Part shown: piece by piece, positions 44,553-53,121 of the stretch
Numbering within the stretch: the stretch's first letter is position 1
How the letters are laid out: each line of letters opens with the position of its first letter
From: Paracoccus aminovorans
GTDB lineage: Bacteria > Pseudomonadota > Alphaproteobacteria > Rhodobacterales > Rhodobacteraceae
NCBI RefSeq assembly: GCF_001546115.1
Contig: NZ_KQ955208.1
Location: forward strand, 916,021-980,020
DNA length: 64,000 nt
Direction of reading: 5' to 3'
Notes under the pieces: model-generated
What the model was told of the DNA's origin: nothing
The model's database searches: none
What the model saw: the letters and a program-made list of their open reading frames with translations, nothing else
Translations under genes and position numbers: made by a program

Positions 44553-44633
44553 CTTGATCCTTCGTCAGGCTAAGGGCGGGCATCGTCGGCCGCCGCCGCC
44601 CGGACCGGGCCGGGCCGGGCGGCGGCGCAGGGA

Positions 44634-45716
44634 TCAGTTGGCGGCCAGCCAGGCGTTGAAGCGCTCGGCCATCTCGGCGTCGTGGTCGGCCCACCATTCC
44701 GGGTCGTCCATGACGGCGGTCTTCATGTGCTCCTCGCTGGTCGGCATATGCGGGGCCATCTCGGTCTTGCCGTCCTGATAGAGCCCGACCAGCGCCGCCG
44801 AGGACTTGCGCGACGGGCCATAGGCGATCCATCTGGCCTGGTCGGCCAGGCGCTGGGTGTCGGTGGCGAATTTCAGGTATGCCATCGCCGCCTCGGGGTT
44901 GGGCGAGCCCTTGGGGATGGCGAACATGTCCATGTCCATGAACTGGCCGTCCCAGATGATCTCGAAGGGCTTGCCCTCGGCCACCATGGCGTCGAAGAAG
45001 CGGCCGTTATAGCCGGTCGCCATCGTGACCTCGCCATCGGCAAGCAGCTGCACCGGCTGGGCGCCGGCTTCCCACCAGACCACGTCCTTCTTGATGGTGT
45101 CGAGCTTGGCGAAGGCCTTGTCGACGCCCTCGGGCGTGTCCAGCACCTCATAGACCTGGTCGGGGGCGACGCCATCGGCGATCAGCGCCAGGTAGAGTGT
45201 GCGCTTGGGGTTTTTCGGCAGGCCGCGCTTGCCCGGGAACTTGGCGGTGTCGAAGAAATCCGCGGCGGTGGTCGGCGGGCCGTCGGGGAACTTGGTCTTG
45301 TCATAGGCGATGACCGTGCCCCAGAAGATGTTCGCCACCGCGCAGTCGCGCAGCGCGCCGGGGATGAAGTCCTCGGACGCGGGCGTGCCGTCCGGCGCCG
45401 GCGGCAGGCTGGCCGGGTCGATCTCGACCAGCGCGCCCTCGTCGCAGAGGCGGATCGCGTCCGAGACCTCGATGTCGAACACGTCGCCGGTGATGTTCTT
45501 GGCCTCGATCTGGGCCTTGAGCGGGGTGGCCGGGTTGTCGGCGGCCATCATGTTGACCTTGATCCCCGTCTCCTTGGCGAAGGGGATGTTATAGGCCTCG
45601 ACCTGCGATTTCTCATAGGCGCCGCCCCAGGAGACCACGTTGACCTCCTTGTCCTGGGCCTGCGCCGCAACGCCCAACCCGCACAAGGCCGTGGTCAGGA
45701 TCAACACTTTCTTCAT
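44634..45716 (-). CDS. Periplasmic solute-binding protein, second copy
   Basis: A 360-aa PotD-type binding protein with a signal peptide (MKKVLILTTALCGLGVAAQA). EVNVVSWGGAYEKSQVEAY begins the mature protein; WWEAGAQPVQLLADGEVTMATGYNGRFFDAM forms part of the hinge/ligand region. Closely similar to the next gene upstream, with the same end (ERFNAWLAAN), so the pair arose by tandem duplication. Ligand unknown. Confidence 0.92.
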   Translation of the reverse strand: MKKVLILTTALCGLGVAAQAQDKEVNVVSWGGAYEKSQVEAYNIPFAKETGIKVNMMAADNPATPLKAQIEAKNITGDVFDIEVSDAIRLCDEGALVEIDPASLPPAPDGTPASEDFIPGALRDCAVANIFWGTVIAYDKTKFPDGPPTTAADFFDTAKFPGKRGLPKNPKRTLYLALIADGVAPDQVYEVLDTPEGVDKAFAKLDTIKKDVVWWEAGAQPVQLLADGEVTMATGYNGRFFDAMVAEGKPFEIIWDGQFMDMDMFAIPKGSPNPEAAMAYLKFATDTQRLADQARWIAYGPSRKSSAALVGLYQDGKTEMAPHMPTSEEHMKTAVMDDPEWWADHDAEMAERFNAWLAAN

Positions 45717-45815
45717 GACGAACTCCCGTTGGTTTTATGCGGCTCGTTGGCCGGTTCGCGCCCGTTCGGGCTTCACGGATCGCGGCGGGTTGATCCCGCC
45801 GCGACCGGATTGGCG

Positions 45816-46901
45816 TCAGTTCGCCGCCAGCCAGGCGTTGAACCGCTCTTGCAGTTCGGCGTCGTGGTCGACCCAGAAGTCCAGGTTCGAGGCGAGCGCC
45901 CCGGCCATGTTGTCGGCGAAGGTCGGCAGGTTCGGGCCCATCGCCACCTCGGTGCCCTCGACATTGCCGACCAGCGCGGCGGCCGATTTGCGCGGCGGGC
46001 CATAGCTGATGAATTCGGCGGCGCGGGCCTGCGGCTCGGGCGAGGTCGAGAAGGTGACGAACTCCTTGGCCGCCTCGAGGTGCGGGGCGCCCTTCGGGAT
46101 CACCCAGCCTTCCATTTCATAGATCTGGCCGTCCCAGACGATCTTGAAGGGCTTGCCCTCTTTCTGGGCCGCGTCGAAGATCCGGCCGTTGAAGGCGAAG
46201 GCCATGCTGACCTCGCCATCGGCCAGAAGCTGCGGCGGCTGCGCGCCGGCTTCCCACCAGATCACGTTGTTCTTGATGGTGTCGAGCTTGGCGAAGGCCT
46301 GGTCGACGCCCTCGGGCGTGCCCAGCACCTCATAGACCTTGTCCGGCGCCACGCCATCGGCCAGCAGCGCGTATTCCAGGTTGAACTTGGCGCCCTTGCG
46401 CATGGTGCGCTTGCCGGGGAATTTCGCGGTGTCGAAGAAATCGGCCGGACCGGCGGGCTTGGCGTCGGTGAACTTGCTGTCGTCATAGGCCAGGATCATC
46501 GAATAGACGTCGGTGCCGACGAAACAGTCGGTCACCGCGCCCTCGATGAAGTCGTCGGCCGCCGCGGCGCCGTCCGGCGCGGGTGCCAGGATCGCCGGGT
46601 CGATGGTTTCCAGCAGCCCCTCGTCGCACAGCCGCACCGCGTCGGCATATTCCACCGAGGCCACGTCGGTGGTGACATTGCCGGCCTCGACCTGCGCCTT
46701 GAGCGGCGTGGCCGGGTTGTCGGCGTCGGCGACCGTGACCTTGATGCCGGTCTTGGCCTCGAACGGCTTGGCATAGGCCTGGACGTGGCTGTTGCCATAG
46801 GCACCGCCCCAGGACAGCAGGTTCACCTGCTTGTCCTGCGCCTGGGCCACGGACGCCGAGGCGACCAGGGCCGAGGTCAGGATCAACATGCGTTTCATCA
46901 T
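45816..46901 (-). CDS. Periplasmic solute-binding protein, first copy
   Basis: A 361-aa PotD-type binding protein with a signal peptide (MMKRMLILTSALVASASVAQA). Matches the second copy along its length: QVNLLSWGGAYGNSHVQAYAKPF, WWEAGAQPPQLLADGEVSMAFAFNGRIFDAA and the same ERFNAWLAAN tail. Differences lie in the ligand-facing parts, so the two may bind different solutes for one permease pair. A 99-base gap separates the two genes. Confidence 0.92.
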   Translation of the reverse strand: MMKRMLILTSALVASASVAQAQDKQVNLLSWGGAYGNSHVQAYAKPFEAKTGIKVTVADADNPATPLKAQVEAGNVTTDVASVEYADAVRLCDEGLLETIDPAILAPAPDGAAAADDFIEGAVTDCFVGTDVYSMILAYDDSKFTDAKPAGPADFFDTAKFPGKRTMRKGAKFNLEYALLADGVAPDKVYEVLGTPEGVDQAFAKLDTIKNNVIWWEAGAQPPQLLADGEVSMAFAFNGRIFDAAQKEGKPFKIVWDGQIYEMEGWVIPKGAPHLEAAKEFVTFSTSPEPQARAAEFISYGPPRKSAAALVGNVEGTEVAMGPNLPTFADNMAGALASNLDFWVDHDAELQERFNAWLAAN

Positions 46902-46923
46902 AGCTCCTTATTTCGATGCGAAA

Positions 46924-48027
46924 TCAGACCGGATCCAGCGCCCGCGCATCCTCGGGGTGCCAGCCGATGCGGATGGTCTGGCCGGGCGACAGCTTCACCT
47001 GGCCCAGCGTATTGCGGTATTTCATCACGAAATCGTCCTGGCCGGCGACGTTCAGCCGGGCCCGCAGGATGTCGCCCATATAGACCACGTCGCGGACCTG
47101 AGCCTCGACGGTATGGGCGCCGGCGGGCATCAGGTCGGGCTTGAACTCGACCCGCTCGGGCCGGATCGAGACCGTGGTGGTCTGGCCGCTTTCGCGGATG
47201 TTGACGGCGGTGGCGTCGATCACCTCGCCATTCTGCAGCCGGACCAGGGCCTTGTCGCCCTGAAGCTGCTCGATGGTGCCGCGCAGCGCGTTGTTTTCGC
47301 CGATGAAGCCGGCGACGAAGCTGTTCTCGGGCTGTTCGTACAGCACCGGCGGCGCCGCCAGCTGCTGGATGCGGCCGTCGTTGAACACGGCGATGCGGTC
47401 CGACATGGTCAGCGCCTCGCCCTGGTCATGGGTGACATAGACCACCGTGATGCCCAGCCGGTCGTGCAGGGCCTTGATCTCGAACTGCATATGCTCGCGC
47501 AGCTGCTTGTCGAGCGCGCCCAGCGGCTCGTCCATCAAGACCAGCTTGGGGTCGAAGACCAGCGCGCGGGCCAGCGCGATGCGCTGCTGCTGGCCGCCCG
47601 AAAGCTGCGCCGGGCGGCGGCTGGCGAAGCGGCCCATCTGCACCATGTCGAGCGCGCGGGCGACCCGGCTCTCGCGCTCGGCCTTGGCCATGCCGCGCAC
47701 CTGCAGCGGAAAGGCCAGGTTCTCGCCCACGGTCATGTGCGGGAACAGGGCATAGTTCTGAAACACCATGCCGATGCCGCGCTTGTGCGGCGGCACGTCG
47801 TTGATGTTGCGACCGTCCAGCCGGATCTCGCCATGGGTGGCGGTCTCGAATCCGGCCAGCATCATCAGGCAGGTGGTCTTGCCCGAGCCGGACGGACCCA
47901 GCATGGTCAGAAACTCGCCCTTGCCGATGGAAAGGTTCAGGTCCTTCACCACAAGCGTCTGGCCGTCATAGCTTTTCTGGACGTGGTCGAAGACAACGAA
48001 AGCCTCGTTGCCGGTTGGCGAAGTCAC
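46924..48027 (-). CDS. ABC transporter ATPase, spermidine/putrescine type (PotA-like)
   Basis: A 367-aa ATPase and first gene of the operon. Walker A GPSGSGKTTCLMMLAGFE, signature LSGGQQQRIALARAL, Walker B LVLMDEPLGALDK and the switch His (VTHDQGEAL) are all present; a C-terminal TOBE domain follows from about residue 280. It would energise uptake through the two permeases. Confidence 0.95.
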   Translation of the reverse strand: MTSPTGNEAFVVFDHVQKSYDGQTLVVKDLNLSIGKGEFLTMLGPSGSGKTTCLMMLAGFETATHGEIRLDGRNINDVPPHKRGIGMVFQNYALFPHMTVGENLAFPLQVRGMAKAERESRVARALDMVQMGRFASRRPAQLSGGQQQRIALARALVFDPKLVLMDEPLGALDKQLREHMQFEIKALHDRLGITVVYVTHDQGEALTMSDRIAVFNDGRIQQLAAPPVLYEQPENSFVAGFIGENNALRGTIEQLQGDKALVRLQNGEVIDATAVNIRESGQTTTVSIRPERVEFKPDLMPAGAHTVEAQVRDVVYMGDILRARLNVAGQDDFVMKYRNTLGQVKLSPGQTIRIGWHPEDARALDPV

Positions 48028-48184
48028 GATGCGGGCCCCCTGTTTTCTATGGTTCTTTATTCCGCCCTGTCAGACTAATCGGCGGTGCTTGCGGATTGCA
48101 ACCGGCTTCTATGCACAATGCCGGGCCCGGCCTGCGGATTTTCCGGACTGCCCGTCTGCCGCCCGCCAGGCGGGGTGGAAATGG

Positions 48185-48574
48185 TCAATCCGCGGACGGC
48201 AGCGGGCGCGGACGGCCGTCGGCGTCCAGCGCCACGAAGACGAAGCTCGCCCGGGTCACGCACTGGGTCTCCTCGCCCTCGCGCGAGCGGCGCCAGGCCT
48301 CGACATGCAGCTGCATCGAGCTGCGGCCTTCGCGCAGGATGGTCGCGAAAACAGAGACTTCGTCGCCGACCTTGACCGGCTGGTGGAAGGTGAAGCTGTC
48401 CACGGCGACCGTGGCGCAGCGCCCGCGCGCGCGGCGGGCCGCGACACTGCCGGCGGCCAGGTCCATCTGCGACATCAGCCAGCCGCCGAAGATGTCGCCG
48501 GCCGGGTTGGTGTCGGCCGGCATGGCGGTGGTGCGGATCGCGGGCTGGCCCTGCGGGTGCTCCGGCTGCGTCAT
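48185..48574 (-). CDS. Acyl-CoA thioesterase, YciA-like hotdog fold
   Basis: A 129-aa hotdog-fold protein. ATG 48574 follows GAGGGACAAG; the frame opens 4 codons earlier. ADTNPAGDIFGGWLMSQMDLAAG is the YciA/Acot signature with catalytic Asp, and TVAVDSFTFHQPVKVGD the second. Hydrolyses acyl-CoA; chain length not predictable. Monocistronic. Confidence 0.92.
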   Translation of the reverse strand: MTQPEHPQGQPAIRTTAMPADTNPAGDIFGGWLMSQMDLAAGSVAARRARGRCATVAVDSFTFHQPVKVGDEVSVFATILREGRSSMQLHVEAWRRSREGEETQCVTRASFVFVALDADGRPRPLPSAD

Positions 48575-48754
48575 CTTGTCCCTCACTGGCGCGCTGCTGG
48601 CGTGGCGCCAGATTGCGGCACCGCGGCACGGCGCGCAAGCGCCCGTCAGCGCCGCGCCGAGGGCCGGGCCAAGGACACGATCGAAATGTCCGGGGTCTCG
48701 GCCCGGAAGGAATGGCCGCTGCGCAATTGGCGCTTCAGCGTCGCTTGCCGTCGT

Positions 48755-49321
48755 TCATCGGCGTTCGGCCCAGGCCATTTCCCGCGCCGGCAGCACCGGC
48801 GGCTGGTAAAGCCCCTCGCCGCCATGCTCGCCATGCTTCAGGATCGAGATGCCGCCGTCCGCCTCGAGGATGGCGAATTTCACCTGCGCCAGGTCCTCGA
48901 TGCCGCATTGGCGCAGCTTGCTGTAGAGTTCGTGCACGCCGATGCCCTGCCGGCGCAGCCGGTCGGCATGCACCCGGCCCTGGCTGACGACGATGCGCGG
49001 CCGGCCCTCGAAGACGCGGCAAGACCAGGGCGAGGCCAGCATCGCCTTGTCGATGAACTTGTTGTAGATCGAGACGATCAGGATCGCGAACATCGCCGGC
49101 AGCATCGGCACCTCGGGGTAGAAGAGCGAGTCGCCCACCGCCGAGCCGATGGCGATCACCAGCAGGAATTCGACGATGGAAAGCTGTGCCACCGTGCGCC
49201 CGCCCAGCCAGCGCATCAGCATCAGCGTGTAGAAATAGACGATGGTGGTGCGGAACAGGACCTCGAGCGCGAAGCGCATGTCCTGTTCGCCCATGAGAAT
49301 GCGCTGCATCTCGTCAAACAT
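48755..49321 (-). CDS. DUF421 (YetF-like) membrane protein
   Basis: A 188-aa protein with three N-terminal membrane segments (residues about 20-100: FRTTIVYFYTLMLMRWLGG, LSIVEFLLVIAIGSAVGD, PAMFAILIVSIYNKFID) and a soluble C-terminal DUF421 domain (YSKLRQCGIEDLAQVKFAILEADGGISIL). ATG 49321 suits the family start. Function of the family is unsettled. Divergent from the M19 gene. Confidence 0.88.
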   Translation of the reverse strand: MFDEMQRILMGEQDMRFALEVLFRTTIVYFYTLMLMRWLGGRTVAQLSIVEFLLVIAIGSAVGDSLFYPEVPMLPAMFAILIVSIYNKFIDKAMLASPWSCRVFEGRPRIVVSQGRVHADRLRRQGIGVHELYSKLRQCGIEDLAQVKFAILEADGGISILKHGEHGGEGLYQPPVLPAREMAWAERR

Positions 49322-49423
49322 GGCGACTGTCCCCTGCCGGCGTTGCGCGGGCCTTTCGCAAACGCCGTGGCCCGGGGGGCTTACCGGGCTGCGCGAGCCG
49401 GGGGCGCTTCGCCCCCCGGACCC

Positions 49424-49455
49424 CCCGAGGATATTTGTGCAAGAAAGAAGCCGGG
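49424..49455 (+). repeat. Intergenic motif, copy 2
   Basis: CCGAGGATATTTGTGCAAGAAAGAAGCC between the DUF421 and M19 genes. Shares GGRTATTTG and a following ARAGAA with the copies at 42188 and 59955 (the last on the other strand). Confidence 0.6.
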
Positions 49456-49517
49456 CGGATTTTCGTCGCCTTGGGCAGGGGCGCGGCCTATGGTTGGCGG
49501 AAACGGAAGGGGGCGGC

Positions 49518-50690
49518 ATGATCCGGCGCATCTTCATGGGGCTCGCAGTGCTGGTCGTGCTGGCCGCGGCGGGCGTGGCGATCTGGGGCCCGGGCTTCGT
49601 CGAGCGGCGGCTGAACCCGGTGACCATGCCCGAGGCGGGCTGGCCGGTCTCGCCCGAGGCCGAGGCGCTGCATCGGCGGCTGGTCATCGGCGACTGGCAT
49701 TCGGACGCGCTGCTGTGGGATCGCGACCTGCTGGACCGGGCCGGGCGGGGTCACGTCGACGTGCCGCGACTGGCCGAAGGCAATGTCGCGGTCCAGGTCT
49801 TCACCACCGTCACCAAAAGCCCGCGCGGCCAGAACTACAGCCGGAATTCCGCCGAGGCTCCCGACAATATCACGCCGCTGTTTATCGGCCAGCTTCGGCC
49901 GTTCTCGGCCTGGTTCAGCCTGAAGGAGCGCGCGCTGGTCCAGGCCGCCGCGCTGCGCCGCGCCGCCGAGCGCGCGCCGGAGGCCTTGATGCTGATCCGC
50001 TCGGCCGAGGATCTGCAGGTGCTGCTGGAGGCGCGGCAGAACGGCGCCCAGACCGTCGGCGCCCTGCTGGGCACCGAGGGCGGCCATCCGCTGGAGGGCA
50101 ATATCGCCAATCTGCAGGTGCTTTACGGCGCCGGCTTCCGGCTGGTCGGGCTGACGCATTTCTTCGACAACGAGCTTGGCGGCAGCCTGCATGGCGAGGG
50201 CGGGGCGGAATCGGGCCTGTCCGATTTCGGCCGCGAGGTGGTGGCCGAGATGATGGCCAAGCACATGATCATCGACCTGGCGCACGCGAGCCCGCAGCTG
50301 GTGCGCGACGTGCTGGCCATTCCCGGCACGCGGCCGATCCTGTCCCATACCGGCATCCACGGCCAATGCGCCAGCCCGCGCAACCTGCCCGACGACCTGG
50401 TGCAGGCCATTGCCGCCAAGGGCGGCGTGATCGGCATCGGCTTCTGGGCGGATGTGAACTGCGGCAGGACGCCGGCCGACATCGCCGCCTCGATCCAGGC
50501 CGCCATCGCGCTGGTGGGCGAGGACGCGGTCTCGCTGGGGTCGGACTACGACGGTTCGGTCGACGCGCCCTTCGACGTGGCGCATCTGGCGGCGCTGACC
50601 CAGGCGCTGATGGACGCGGGTCTCGGCGACGAGCAGATCGCCAAGGTCATGGGCGGCAACATGATGCGCTATCTTGCCCAGGTGCTGTAA
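49518..50690 (+). CDS. Membrane dipeptidase, peptidase family M19
   Basis: A 390-aa zinc dipeptidase anchored by an N-terminal helix (IFMGLAVLVVLAAAGVAIWGPG). ATG 49518 follows GAAGGGGGC. Metal ligands are visible: GDWHSDALLWDRDLL, GTEGGHPL with the bridging Glu, LTHFFDNELGG and DLAHASPQL, SHTGIHGQC. SDYDGSVD near the end holds a further Asp. Acts on dipeptides in the periplasm. Confidence 0.92.
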   Translation: MIRRIFMGLAVLVVLAAAGVAIWGPGFVERRLNPVTMPEAGWPVSPEAEALHRRLVIGDWHSDALLWDRDLLDRAGRGHVDVPRLAEGNVAVQVFTTVTKSPRGQNYSRNSAEAPDNITPLFIGQLRPFSAWFSLKERALVQAAALRRAAERAPEALMLIRSAEDLQVLLEARQNGAQTVGALLGTEGGHPLEGNIANLQVLYGAGFRLVGLTHFFDNELGGSLHGEGGAESGLSDFGREVVAEMMAKHMIIDLAHASPQLVRDVLAIPGTRPILSHTGIHGQCASPRNLPDDLVQAIAAKGGVIGIGFWADVNCGRTPADIAASIQAAIALVGEDAVSLGSDYDGSVDAPFDVAHLAALTQALMDAGLGDEQIAKVMGGNMMRYLAQVL

Positions 50691-50729
50691 GCGGGCCTAA
50701 CCTGCGCCCAGGCATCACGGGAGAGAACC

Positions 50730-51389
50730 ATGCTGACCGTCTATGGCGTCACCCGCTCGCGCGCCTCGCGCATCATCTGGCTGTGTCACGAGCTGGGCCT
50801 GCCGTTCAAGCAGGTGCCGGTGATCCAGGCCTATCGGCTGGAGGATGCCGGGGCGCCCGGGGCGCCGCTTAACACCCGCTCGGAGAGCTTCCTGAAGCTG
50901 TCGCCCGCCGGGGCGATCCCGGTGATCCAGGACGGCGACCTGGTGCTGTCCGAATCGCTGGCCTGCACGCTGCACCTGGCGCGCAAGCACGGCCAGCCCT
51001 TCGGCCCCGCCGACATGGTGGAAGATGCGCTGATGCTGCAATGGAGCTTCTACGCCGCCACCATGATCGAGCCGGACGCGCTCGCGATCCTGTTCAACCA
51101 CCGCCCCGGCCAGGCCCAGCCCGGCGCGGCGCAGGCCGCCGTCGGCCATGCGGCCGAGCGGCTGGTGCGGCCGCTGGCGGTCCTGGACGCACATCTGGCG
51201 CGGCACGGCCACCTGGTCGGCGGCCGCTTCACCGTGGCCGACCTGAACGTGGCCGAGATCCTGCGCTATGCCCAGGGCTATGGCGCGCTGATCGAGCAGT
51301 TCCCGGCCGCGGGGGCCTGGCTGGACGACTGCCAGGCCCGGCCGGCCTTCCGGAAGATGTGGCAGGAGCGGCTGGCCGAACCCGAATAG
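50730..51389 (+). CDS. Glutathione S-transferase
   Basis: A 219-aa protein with the N-terminal thioredoxin-like GST domain (MLTVYGVTRSRASRIIWLCHELGL, AIPVIQDGDLVLSESLAC with the gamma-Glu site) and an all-helix C-terminal domain (GRFTVADLNVAEILRYAQG). Ser in the first helix is the likely catalytic residue. Last intact host gene before the IS cluster. Confidence 0.9.
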   Translation: MLTVYGVTRSRASRIIWLCHELGLPFKQVPVIQAYRLEDAGAPGAPLNTRSESFLKLSPAGAIPVIQDGDLVLSESLACTLHLARKHGQPFGPADMVEDALMLQWSFYAATMIEPDALAILFNHRPGQAQPGAAQAAVGHAAERLVRPLAVLDAHLARHGHLVGGRFTVADLNVAEILRYAQGYGALIEQFPAAGAWLDDCQARPAFRKMWQERLAEPE

Positions 51390-51454
51390 CCCGGGCAAGC
51401 CCGCGCCGAACATGCTCTGGGGGCGTCCATTGTAGCGCCATTGGTCCGAGCCCA

Positions 51455-51640
51455 ATGGACGACGATTTCACCTATGTCGCCATCTGGAAGGGTTTCGCCT
51501 CTGTGGCGTTCGTCATCGACGCCTATGCCCGGCGGATCGTCGGCTGGCGGGTCGGCGCTTCCGCCCATGCAGGATTCGTGCTCGATGCCTCAACAGGTGA
51601 TCCATGATCGCCGCCCGGTCAAGGGCGCTGTTGTTTGACA
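51455..51640 (+). pseudogene. IS3-family transposase fragment
   Basis: An internal piece of OrfB: DFTYVAIWKGFASVAFVIDAYARRIVGWRV and AHAGFVLDA, then a frameshift into VIHDRRPVKGAVV. No start, no end and no third catalytic residue. An isolated fragment right after the GST gene. Confidence 0.85.
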
Positions 51641-51775
51641 CGAATATCTGCACCAAGGCGGAAGACACCGGTGGACATAGGAAGACCCCGGATGCGAAGT
51701 GGTGCGAAGTCCTGCGAATATCCGCGAAGGGCCAGCAAAATAAGGCAAAAGCAAGGTGTGGATTGCTGGCGCTCT

Positions 51776-53060
51776 AAGAGGTGGTTCGATTGATCTGAAC
51801 AGGTTCTGGGCGATTTCCAAGTGGTTTTCTGCCTCGGTTATGCCGCTGCCGCTTCGGGCATTGGCGGGGTGAAGTAGGCCTGATCGGGCGTTTTCCCGTC
51901 AAGCGATGAATGCGGACGGCGGCTGTTGTAAAAGCCGAGATAGCGGCCGATCCCGGCGCGGGGCTCAGACACGCTGGCATAGGCCCGCAGGTAGACCTCC
52001 TCGTATTTGACCGTCCGCCACAGACGCTCGACGAAGACGTTGTCGCGCCAGGCGCCTTTGCCATCCATGTGGACTTGATCTCTCGGGCGGCCAGAACCTT
52101 GATGAAGTCGATGGACGTAAACTGGCTTCCCTGAGCCGTGTTGAATAGCTCGGGCGTGCCGTGACGTGCCAGTACCTCCGCGACGGCTTCCTTGCAGAAC
52201 TCGGCCTCCAGCGTGATCGACACCCGGCATGCCAGGACACGGCTTCGGTGAACCAGTCGAGCACGGCAGCCAGATAGATGAACCCGCGGGCCATGGGAAT
52301 GTAGGTGATGTCCATCGCCCAGACCTGATTGGGGCGGGTGATCGGCAGCTTCCTGAGCAGATAGGGGTAGATCTTGTGCCCCCGGCGCTGGCTTCGAGGT
52401 GTTAGGTCGGGTAGAGCGCCTCGATGCCCATGCGCTTCATCAGCGTGGCAACGTGCAGCCGCCCGACCTTGAACCCTTCCTGGATCAGCAGGCCCTGCAG
52501 CATCCGGCTGCCCGCGAAGGGGAATTCCATGTGCAGCTTGTCGATGCGGTGCATCAGCTTCAGGTCCGCGTCCGACACCGGGCGGGGCTTGTAGTAGACG
52601 CTGCCCCGGCTGATCCCCAGCACGATGGCCTGTCGGCTGACGCTCAGCTTGGCCGAGGGATCGATCATCTTTTTGCGCTCGGCAACAGACCCGCCTTGCC
52701 GAGCGCGCCGGACAAAAAATCGTTCTCCAGCGTCAGCTCTCCGATCTTTGCATGCAGGGTCTTCACATCGACGATCGGTTCTGGCTCAGCTTTCGCGGCT
52801 TCGCCGAACACCCCGGTCGCGCCCTCGAGCAGCTGGTCACGCCACTGCTTGATCTGGTTCGGATGCACGTCGAAATCCTGCGCCAGCTCGATCAGCGTCT
52901 TCTCGCCCTTGATCGCAGCTGCCGCCACTTTCGCCTTGAAGGCCGGGTGTGGTTCCGGCGCGGTCGTCTTCCCATGGTCTTCTCCTCGCTCGCAACATCA
53001 TGCTGCCCAATCGCCGGGAAATTGATCCACTGGATCAATTTCTGGCCCGGCTCATACGCG
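51776..53060 (-). pseudogene. Decayed IS3-family element (orfA and broken orfB)
   Basis: OrfA (about 52665-52960) has the HTH core LIELAQDFDVHPNQIKQWRDQLLEG but lacks a clear in-frame start. OrfB begins at ATG 52668, overlapping its stop (ATGA). OrfB is broken at least three times: after GIEALYPT, after VLDWFT and after AAREIK. The pieces MDITYIPMARGF, SQFTSIDFIKV and NVFVERLWRTVKYEEVYL together hold the DDE residues. It cannot make transposase. Exact termini were not resolved. Confidence 0.88.
53018..53042. repeat. 25-base near-palindrome at the edge of the IS3 relic
   Basis: GAAATTGATCCA and TGGATCAATTTC are perfect reverse complements around a single C. It lies where the IS3 relic's upstream end should be. 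It could be a piece of the terminal or subterminal repeat, or a target structure used by the IS. Confidence 0.7.
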
Positions 53061-53121
53061 GAAAATCCACTTATCCCGGCTGTTCAGATTTCCGGAGCCA
53101 CCTCTTTTCGTGCCCTTGGTG

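Noticed and set aside
48008-50872. 954-aa plus-strand ORF
   Set aside because: It crosses opposite-strand thioesterase and DUF421 genes and an out-of-frame stretch of the M19 gene; no coherent domain.
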